In this document: positions 6,765 through 12,413 of the stretch, piece by piece
How the letters are laid out: each line of letters opens with the position of its first letter
Numbering within the stretch: the first letter of the stretch is position 1
Source: an uncultured Fusobacterium sp.
GTDB lineage: Bacteria; Fusobacteriota; Fusobacteriia; Fusobacteriales; Fusobacteriaceae
NCBI GenBank assembly: GCA_900543175.1
Contig: UQQO01000062.1
Span: 1 to 12,413 of the forward strand
Direction: 5' to 3'
Length of the DNA: 12,413 nt
The notes under the pieces: generated by a model
The model's input: only the letters and a program-made list of their open reading frames with translations
Databases searched by the model: none
Told to the model about the DNA's origin: nothing
Made by a program: the position numbers and the translations under genes

Positions 6765-8738
6765 TTAATTTTCACTATTTTTTATTAAACCTTTTCTATA
6801 AGCATTCAGTAGTTTCTTTAGATCATTAACTTGGTTTTGTAACTCTTTTCCAATATCTGTGTCTTTAACTCTTATTCTATTTTGGCTAACATCAACTATA
6901 CGACTAGATGATATAATATCTTTACCCTCTTTTATAGATTTTTCAGCAGATTCAAAAGGAGCATGAGAAACTAATTTCATACCATAGGAGTTGAAAATTA
7001 GAGTATATCCAGCTAAACCAGTTTGAGGTTGATAAGCTTTAGAGAAACCACCATCAATAATATAAAGTTTACCATTTGCTTTAATAGGTGATTCTCCTTT
7101 TTTCTCTTTAACAGGAACATGTCCATTTATGATATGTGATATTTTAGGATTTAGTTTAAACTCTTTAAGAATCATATCACAAGTTTCCTCTTGATCACAG
7201 AATTTATAGTAAGGATTTTTATTTTCCACATGAGTTTCTTTATCTTCTATAAAGTAACGTTCAAAAGTTTTCATATCATCTTTTCCAAATAGAGGAGAGT
7301 CTTTACCACACCACATATACCAAACAAAATCAGCTTTAACCTTATCTTCAGGGCTATCAGCACTATTAGCTCTATTAAAGTAAGCTTCTCTACAAAGTTT
7401 TTCAGCTCTATCAAGGGCAGCTTTTCCTTTTAAATGCTCTCCTCTTATATAGATATCTTTTAATTGTCCATCAGCTGTAAGAGGGATACAACCATGATAT
7501 AGAAGATTAGAGTTACATTTTAAATACAAGCTTCCTTTAGCAAATAAAAATCTAATATGTCTTTGAAGTTTCTCACTTCTTAAAAAGGCAAGTCTTAAAT
7601 TTTCCATTATCTCACTCTCTTCACGAGTAAGTTTTAAAGGATTATTTTTATCAACAGTTGGGAAGTTCTTATCTCTTAACTCATATTCTTTACCATTTAA
7701 TGTTATAACTCCTCTGTCAAAATCAATTTTTCTAAACATATTTCTATGTTCCATATTAAAATCAGGGTTTCTTTCAATAATATTACCCTCAATTTTCATT
7801 TGAATAATAGTGATAGCCTTATGAATTTGTGCTTTTAATGGAGTGCTTTTTCCATCTCTACTTTGGAAATATTCACAAGGGTCATTACCATAATTTTCCA
7901 TAGCAAAAGTAGCTAGAGGAAGAAGATTGATTCCATAGGCATCTTCTAAAATATCGTTATTACCATATCTAGCACATATTCTAATAACATTAGCTATACA
8001 ACCTTTACTTCCAAGTCCAGCTCCCATCCACAAAATATCATGGTTTCCCCATTGAATATCAACATCGTGATAATTCATAAGAGTATCCATAATGAGGTGG
8101 GGACTAGGTCCCCTATCATAAATATCCCCCACTATGTGTAATCTATCAATTATAAGTCTTTGAATTAGATTAGAAATTGCCATAACAAACTCTTTAGCTC
8201 TTCCAATAGAGATAATTGTGTCAATGATATTAGCTATATACTCTTTTTTATTTAGCAGTTCCTTTCTCTCGTATATGATCTCTTGAATAATATATGAGAA
8301 ATCTTTAGGCATAGCTTTTCTAACTTTTGAACTTGTATATTTAGAAGATACAACACTACAAATTTCAATTAGACGATAGATAATAGTTTTATACCATTTA
8401 TCCATATTTTTAAGATCTTTAGCTAACCACTCTATCTTCTCTTTTGGATAATATATAACAGTTGCTAACTCTTTTTTCTCAAAAATATTAAGCTCATCAC
8501 CAAAAACTTCATCTATTTTTTGACGAACAGCACCAGATCCATTTTTAAGAACATGGTTAAAAGCTTCATATTCTCCATGGATATCACTAAGAAAGTGTTC
8601 TGTACCCTTTGGTAAGTTTAATATTGCTTGCAAGTTGATAATCTCAGTAGCAGTTTCACCAATATTTTTAAATTTTCCAGAAAGTAAAGTAAGATATTTA
8701 ATTTCTTGTTCTGCAATAACTTTTTCTAATTCGCTCAT
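6765..8738 (-). CDS. fbp: class III fructose-1,6-bisphosphatase
   Basis: This 657-residue cytosolic phosphatase hydrolyses fructose-1,6-bisphosphate to fructose-6-phosphate, the committed step of gluconeogenesis. It belongs to the Firmicutes-type class III enzymes, which use a calcineurin-like metallophosphoesterase core. The metal-binding motifs are all present: SDIHGE (D52, H54), GDIYDRG (204-210), GNHD (231-234) and, far downstream, NGHVP (H540) followed by an IIDGGFSKAYQ segment typical of this class. Length is close to the B. subtilis enzyme (about 670 residues). The ATG at 8738 follows GGGGAG with about 7 nt spacing. The gene starts 32 nt after ppdK and very likely shares its transcript. 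The B. subtilis homologue is activated by PEP, which the upstream PPDK can produce; that coupling is family knowledge and not shown for this protein. Confidence 0.95.
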   Translation of the reverse strand: MSELEKVIAEQEIKYLTLLSGKFKNIGETATEIINLQAILNLPKGTEHFLSDIHGEYEAFNHVLKNGSGAVRQKIDEVFGDELNIFEKKELATVIYYPKEKIEWLAKDLKNMDKWYKTIIYRLIEICSVVSSKYTSSKVRKAMPKDFSYIIQEIIYERKELLNKKEYIANIIDTIISIGRAKEFVMAISNLIQRLIIDRLHIVGDIYDRGPSPHLIMDTLMNYHDVDIQWGNHDILWMGAGLGSKGCIANVIRICARYGNNDILEDAYGINLLPLATFAMENYGNDPCEYFQSRDGKSTPLKAQIHKAITIIQMKIEGNIIERNPDFNMEHRNMFRKIDFDRGVITLNGKEYELRDKNFPTVDKNNPLKLTREESEIMENLRLAFLRSEKLQRHIRFLFAKGSLYLKCNSNLLYHGCIPLTADGQLKDIYIRGEHLKGKAALDRAEKLCREAYFNRANSADSPEDKVKADFVWYMWCGKDSPLFGKDDMKTFERYFIEDKETHVENKNPYYKFCDQEETCDMILKEFKLNPKISHIINGHVPVKEKKGESPIKANGKLYIIDGGFSKAYQPQTGLAGYTLIFNSYGMKLVSHAPFESAEKSIKEGKDIISSSRIVDVSQNRIRVKDTDIGKELQNQVNDLKKLLNAYRKGLIKNSEN

Positions 8739-8770
8739 TTAATTCTCCCCATGATAAATTATTTTTTATT

Positions 8771-11359
8771 TTATTTGTTTCTTATATGACTTTGTGCAGC
8801 TGCTACAATAGCAACAAGTACTCTAAATGGTGAGCAACTTACATAGTCAAGACCAGTTTTTTCAAAGAAATCTATACTCTTCGGATCTCCACCATGCTCT
8901 CCACAAATACCTATTTCAAGATTAGGATTAGCTTCTCTTCCTAAAGTAGCACCTAATTTAACAAGTTTTCCAACTCCTCTTACATCAATAGAAGCAAAAG
9001 GTTCAAGTTTGAAGATACCATGAGTATGGTAGTCATCTATAAATTTAACTGAGTCATCTCTAGAAAGTCCCATAGTAGTTTGAGTTAAGTCATTAGTACC
9101 AAATGAGAAGAATTCAGCTTCTTTAGCTATATCATCAGCTAATAGACATGCTCTTGGAGTTTCCATCATAGTACCGATCTTATACTCTATACTCATTCCT
9201 TGCTCTTCAAATACCTTGTTAATTTCAGCAGTAATATTTTGTTTTATAAATTTAAGCTCTCCAACACCTATAATAAGAGGTATCATAATTTCAGGTTTAA
9301 CATTGATTCCCTCTCTTTTACATTGAAGTGCAGCTTCAATAACTCCTCTAGCTTGAGTATTGTAAATTTCAGGATAAGTTACAGCAAGTCTACATCCTCT
9401 GTGACCAAGCATAGGGTTTTCATCTTTAAGATTTCTAATTCTTCTTTCTATTTCGATTAATGGAAGATTTAATATACTTGCCATTTTCTCTTTATCTTTT
9501 TCCTCTTTAGGTAAAAATTCATGTAGAGGTGGGTCAAGTAATCTGATAATTACAATTTGTCCATCAACAACTTTAAAGATATTGTAGAAATCTTCCCTTT
9601 GAAGATCTAACATCTTTTTAAGAGCTTCCTCTCTTTCAATTGGGTTAGTACTCATAATCATACTTCTAATAGTCCAGATTTTTTCCTTTTGGAAGAACAT
9701 ATGTTCAGTTCTACAAAGTCCTATTCCTTCAGCTCCAAATCCTTTTCCTAAGAAAGCATCAGCAGGAGTATCAGCATTCATTCTAACTCCAAGTCTCTTG
9801 ATCTCTTTACACCAAGATACAAACTCTTTTAGATTGTCGTCAAATTTAGGTTCAGTAAGTTTAACTTTACCAAGGAAGATCTCTCCAGTGTATCCACTAA
9901 TAGAGATAAAATCTCCCTCTTTAACTGTGTGTCCATTGATATACATCTCTCTCTTAATATCGTTGATTTGTATCTCTCCACAACCAGTAACACAACATTT
10001 ACCCATTCCTCTAGCAACAACAGCTCCATGAGATGTAGCTCCACCTTTAACAGTAACAATACCTTGAGCTTGGCTAATTCCTTTAATATCTTCTGGAGAT
10101 GTTTCCTCTCTAACTAAGATAGCAAGGGCTCTAGTTTCAACTCTTTCAGATGCAAACATAACTCTACCAATTGCAACTCCTGCAGAACCTGGAAGTCCTT
10201 TACCAAGTAAAGTAGCTTTTTTAACAGCTTCAGGGTCAAAGTTTCCATGAAGAAGTTGAGGAAGAACATTAGGATCAACTTTCATAATAGCTTCCTCTTT
10301 AGATAAGATTCCTTCATGTACCATATCAACAGCTATTTTAACAGCAGCATATGGACTTCTCTTACCATTTCTAGTTTGAAGAAGATATAGTTTTCCATCT
10401 TCAATTGTAAACTCAATATCTTGCATATCTTTATTGTGATTTTCAAGGACTTTAGCAAGTCTAGCAAACTCATCATAGATTTCAGGAAGTTGCTCGTGAA
10501 GTCTAGCTATTGGTTCAGGAGTTCTAATACCAGCAACAATATCTTCACCTTGAGCTTTTAATAGGTACTCCCCAAATAGTTCATTTTCTCCATTAGAAGG
10601 GTTTCTAGAGAAAGCAACACCAGTACCAGATTTATCATTACGGTTACCAAATACCATCTCTTGAATAACTACAGCAGTTCCCATAGAGTCATCAATTCCA
10701 TTTATCTTTCTGTAAAGGATAGCTCTTTCATTTTCCCAAGAGTTAAAGATAGCATTTACAGCCATAAATAACTGCTCTTTTGCAGATTCTGGGAAATTTA
10801 ATCCAGTTTTTTCTTTATAAAGCTCTTTAGATTTTTTTATAACTAATTTGTAAGTATCAATTTTTGGTTCACCTTTTCTTTCAGCAAATAGTTTCTCTTT
10901 TAATGAGAAGAAAAGTTCTTTTTCAATTCCCATAACTATTTCAGAGAACATTTGAATAAATCTAGTATAAAGTTCATGAACAAAGATCTCGTCATTGAAT
11001 ATTTTTGACATCTTTTCAGCAGTAACATCATTAAGTCCTAAGTTTAATATAGTGTCCATCATTCCAGGCATAGATATAGGAGCTCCTGATCTTACAGATA
11101 CAAGAAGAGGGTTATTTCCTTCAAATTTTTTACCTGTTACTTCTTGTAAATATTCAAGTTTTTCAAGAATTTCTTTTTCAAGTTCTGAAGTTATCTTCTT
11201 ACCATCTCTAAAAAACTCTTTACATGCTGTAGTTGAAACAATTATTCCTTCAGGTATAGGTAGTCCTATTCTCTTCATTTCAGCTAAGTTTCCACCTTTT
11301 CCACCTAATATGTCTATTAATTCCTTTCCACCTTCATTAAAACCGTAAACTCTTTTCAT
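8771..11359 (-). CDS. ppdK: pyruvate, phosphate dikinase
   Basis: This 862-residue cytosolic enzyme interconverts pyruvate, ATP and Pi with PEP, AMP and PPi. Domain order is complete: an N-terminal ATP-grasp domain (GGKGGNLAEM at 19-28, SVRSGAPISMPGMMDT at 88-103), a phospho-histidine swivelling domain with GGATSHGAVVARGMG (catalytic H444, preceded by T442, the residue phosphorylated by PDRP-type regulators in this family), and a C-terminal PEP/pyruvate TIM barrel with GTNDLTQTTMGLSRDD and GICGEHGGDP (catalytic C819). The His motif differs slightly from the common GGMTSHAAVVARGMG, but no catalytic residue is lost. Length is within the normal PPDK range. The ATG follows AAGGAGG with 6 nt spacing. 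The gene begins 16 nt after the ccpN-like regulator and is followed at 32 nt by fbp. This context favours PEP synthesis (the gluconeogenic direction), although PPDK can also run glycolytically with PPi. Confidence 0.96.
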   Translation of the reverse strand: MKRVYGFNEGGKELIDILGGKGGNLAEMKRIGLPIPEGIIVSTTACKEFFRDGKKITSELEKEILEKLEYLQEVTGKKFEGNNPLLVSVRSGAPISMPGMMDTILNLGLNDVTAEKMSKIFNDEIFVHELYTRFIQMFSEIVMGIEKELFFSLKEKLFAERKGEPKIDTYKLVIKKSKELYKEKTGLNFPESAKEQLFMAVNAIFNSWENERAILYRKINGIDDSMGTAVVIQEMVFGNRNDKSGTGVAFSRNPSNGENELFGEYLLKAQGEDIVAGIRTPEPIARLHEQLPEIYDEFARLAKVLENHNKDMQDIEFTIEDGKLYLLQTRNGKRSPYAAVKIAVDMVHEGILSKEEAIMKVDPNVLPQLLHGNFDPEAVKKATLLGKGLPGSAGVAIGRVMFASERVETRALAILVREETSPEDIKGISQAQGIVTVKGGATSHGAVVARGMGKCCVTGCGEIQINDIKREMYINGHTVKEGDFISISGYTGEIFLGKVKLTEPKFDDNLKEFVSWCKEIKRLGVRMNADTPADAFLGKGFGAEGIGLCRTEHMFFQKEKIWTIRSMIMSTNPIEREEALKKMLDLQREDFYNIFKVVDGQIVIIRLLDPPLHEFLPKEEKDKEKMASILNLPLIEIERRIRNLKDENPMLGHRGCRLAVTYPEIYNTQARGVIEAALQCKREGINVKPEIMIPLIIGVGELKFIKQNITAEINKVFEEQGMSIEYKIGTMMETPRACLLADDIAKEAEFFSFGTNDLTQTTMGLSRDDSVKFIDDYHTHGIFKLEPFASIDVRGVGKLVKLGATLGREANPNLEIGICGEHGGDPKSIDFFEKTGLDYVSCSPFRVLVAIVAAAQSHIRNK

Positions 11360-11375
11360 TGTTAGCCTCCTTGGT

Positions 11376-11978
11376 TTATTTCGATAAAAATTCCATAAAT
11401 AACTTTGTAATGTTTGTTTTTGTTAAACGTCCTACAATTTTTAAAAATTTAATTCCATTTTTCTCTTCAACTCTTACAACTGGTAAAGAATCAATCTGGT
11501 GAGCAATAAGTTTTTTAACACTATCCAAAACACTGTCATTTTCTTCAACATATATGATGTTAGGCATTCTAGTCATAATAACATTAATAGGAATTTTGTC
11601 TATATCTGTCTTTCCAATAGCTATTTTTAATAGATCTTTTCTAGAGACAACTCCTACTAATTGATCATTGTCAGTTATAAATATAGTACCTACATCTTTC
11701 GAAAATATGTTGATGATAGTTTCATAAACAGAAAGATTAGTGTCTACTGTTATAGGTGGCCCCATAATATCTTTAACCTTTTCAGTTTCATCTTTCCCAA
11801 TATAAGTATATCCAATTTTAGGCTTAGATTCTAAAATTTTCATTCCTGTTAAAATTGAAAAGTCTGTTCTGAGGGCTGATCTAGTTAAAAATAAACGTTC
11901 TCCAATCTCTTTACCTGTGATAGGTTGGTATTTTTTAACAATATCAATAATTTCTTTTTGTCTATCTGTTAGTGTCAA
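11376..11978 (-). CDS. ccpN: CcpN/YqzB-like transcriptional repressor (HTH plus two CBS domains)
   Basis: This is a regulator of about 200 residues resembling B. subtilis CcpN, which represses gluconeogenic genes when glycolytic substrate is plentiful. The N-terminus is a winged helix (DRQKEIIDIVKKYQPITGKE.. then ERLFLTRSALRTDFSIL). Two CBS domains follow: one beginning with VKDIMGPPITVD and containing GVVSRKDLLK, a second beginning with VIMTRMPNIIYVEEND and containing SLPVVRV. CBS pairs in this family bind adenine nucleotides. I place the start at TTG 11978 because AAGGGGG lies 7 nt upstream and the resulting N-terminus (MTLTDRQKEII) resembles B. subtilis CcpN. A longer frame to GTG 12008 has no ribosome binding site and overlaps a palindrome. 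The gene leads the ppdK-fbp cluster with a 16-nt gap. Regulation of that cluster and of itself is inferred. Confidence 0.88.
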   Translation of the reverse strand: MTLTDRQKEIIDIVKKYQPITGKEIGERLFLTRSALRTDFSILTGMKILESKPKIGYTYIGKDETEKVKDIMGPPITVDTNLSVYETIINIFSKDVGTIFITDNDQLVGVVSRKDLLKIAIGKTDIDKIPINVIMTRMPNIIYVEENDSVLDSVKKLIAHQIDSLPVVRVEEKNGIKFLKIVGRLTKTNITKLFMEFLSK

Positions 11979-11998
11979 TGTAAATCCCCCTTCAAGTA

Positions 11999-12010
11999 TA
12001 GTGTGCACTT
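11999..12010. promoter_or_regulatory. operator-like palindrome, proximal box
   Basis: Read on the minus strand this is AAGTGCACACTA, matching the distal box AAGTGTACACTT at 10 of 12 positions. It lies about 20 bases before the proposed TTG start of the ccpN-like gene and downstream of its predicted transcription start, a typical position for an autoregulatory roadblock site. It does not resemble the B. subtilis CcpN consensus as I recall it, so the binding protein is not certain. Confidence 0.45.
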
Positions 12011-12041
12011 AAAATAATTGAATTATTCTTTACTTCTTAAT

Positions 12042-12067
12042 ATTATATTTACCACAGTTTTTTAAGA
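12042..12067 (-). promoter_or_regulatory. candidate promoter of the ccpN-ppdK-fbp cluster
   Basis: On the minus strand a perfect TATAAT -10 box lies at 12047-12042. The best upstream hexamer at 16-nt spacing is TTTCTT, a poor -35 match, so activation or a sigma-70 variant context may be needed. The predicted start near 12035 gives a leader of about 57 nt. No other convincing promoter occurs inside the cluster's short gaps, so this should drive all three genes. Confidence 0.45.
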
Positions 12068-12084
12068 AAAGCAAATATTTTTTA

Positions 12085-12096
12085 AAGTGTACACTT
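12085..12096. promoter_or_regulatory. operator-like perfect palindrome, distal box
   Basis: AAGTGTACACTT is a perfect 12-bp palindrome about 40 bases upstream of the predicted -10 box of the ccpN-like gene. A near copy lies at 11999-12010, with 86 bp between centres, close to eight helical turns. Paired boxes on either side of a promoter are consistent with cooperative or looping repression. Confidence 0.5.
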
Positions 12097-12129
12097 ATAA
12101 AAAATATAAGAGTTGAAGTTTTATGAGAG

Positions 12130-12154
12130 TTTACAAAAGAAAAAATTTTGTAAA
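12130..12154. repeat. short inverted repeat in the upstream gap
   Basis: TTTACAAAA (12130-12138) and TTTTGTAAA (12146-12154) form a 9-bp AT-rich hairpin with a 7-nt loop. No T tract follows on either strand in the position needed for a terminator. It lies between structured element copy 2 and the ccpN promoter region. Its role is unknown and chance is possible. Confidence 0.3.
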
Positions 12155-12200
12155 GAAATATTAAACGATAAAACTAGAATATATTTAATTAAGTTTATTT

Positions 12201-12413
12201 TTAGCATATCGTTAGTTTTACAGCAAAGTACCTTTGCAATTTATATTTATTAAACAATTTTAGCTATCTTAATTTTTATTTTTAACATCAAGTTGTCTCC
12301 ATGTCACTGAATAAAGAATCCCTATGGCTCATTCCGTTGAAAATGCAAAACTCGGCTTTGCCTCAAACACGTTGCATTTTCTTAACTGCATTTCGCTGAG
12401 GGCTTCTAATATT
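12201..12413 (-). repeat. dispersed structured element, copy 2, truncated by the window end
   Basis: Read on the minus strand from 12413, this reproduces the order of conserved blocks of copy 1: AATATTAGA, CGAAAT, ACGTGTTTGAG, CGAGTTT, ATGAG, TCTTTATTC, GACATGG, then the CAAAGGTACTTTG hairpin (12223-12237) and a degenerate TAACGATATGCTA segment (12201-12214). The main helix here is GAAAATGCA/TGCATTTTC (12381-12373 with 12347-12339). It differs in sequence from copy 1 but occupies the same place, and the apical mini-hairpin is GGCAAAGCC (12362-12354). The left outer arm lies beyond the window. The element points toward the ccpN-like gene, whose promoter lies about 150 bases further on. No reading frame of note is present. 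Confidence 0.65.

Noticed and set aside
9200..11348. Several 60-117-codon frames within ppdK, on the opposite strand or in other frames
   Set aside because: All lie wholly inside an intact PPDK gene and read as antisense or shifted translations of it.
11979..12008. Longer ccpN-like protein starting at GTG 12008
   Set aside because: No Shine-Dalgarno precedes it, it overlaps the proximal palindrome, and the internal TTG at 11978 has AAGGGGG at good spacing and gives the family-like N-terminus.
12169..12220. Inverted pair TAAAACTA/TAGTTTTA and the overlapping AACGATA/TATCGTT as an alternative-fold switch in element copy 2
   Set aside because: The two pairings are mutually exclusive and tempting as a switch, but there is no equivalent in copy 1 and short AT-rich pairings arise by chance here.

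Overview
The window looks like chromosomal DNA from a low-GC, Gram-negative anaerobe of the Fusobacterium type. The DNA is strongly AT-rich and carries AGGAGG-type ribosome binding sites. Low-GC-lineage genes (class III fructose-bisphosphatase, a CcpN-like CBS regulator, pyruvate phosphate dikinase) sit beside a true outer-membrane beta-barrel of the FadL/OmpP1 family with a signal peptide and a C-terminal Phe. That mixture fits Fusobacteriota; the species is not resolved. I see no rRNA, tRNA, CRISPR array or transposase gene.

Layout. Bases 1-2774 (+) hold two tandem BrnQ-type branched-chain amino acid carriers. The first has a near-consensus promoter, and a strong hairpin terminator lies between them. 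The second has no canonical start codon in good register with its Shine-Dalgarno; an ATT codon fits best. Bases 2891-4288 (+) encode a CPA1 cation/proton antiporter with a C-terminal RCK_C/TrkA-C domain, followed by a terminator. Bases 4289-4723 are non-coding: that terminator, a structured element (copy 1), and the terminator of the opposing tetR gene. Bases 4724-6675 (-) hold a FadL-like porin gene followed by a TetR regulator. Bases 6765-11978 (-) form a tight ccpN-like / ppdK / fbp cluster, which looks like a gluconeogenic switch operon. The regulator comes first. PPDK can make PEP, and class III FBPase completes the route to fructose-6-phosphate. Two near-identical palindromes flank the predicted promoter of this operon. 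Bases 12097-12413 are non-coding and hold copy 2 of the structured element, cut by the window end.

The main unexplained signal is this two-copy element (about 4392-4633 on +, about 12413-12201 on -). The copies share short blocks, including an ACGTGTTTGAG core, a TCTTTATTC block, a GACATGG block and a CAAAGGTACTTTG hairpin. The last two are separated by exactly 61 nt in both copies. The paired arms between conserved blocks differ in sequence but remain complementary. This suggests selection on folded structure: a structured RNA family or a palindromic mobile (MITE-like) family. I do not recognise it as a named family.

Together the protein genes suggest an amino-acid-using anaerobe that imports branched-chain amino acids, balances cations, takes up hydrophobic compounds across its outer membrane, and switches carbon flow toward sugar phosphate synthesis when glycolytic substrate is scarce.
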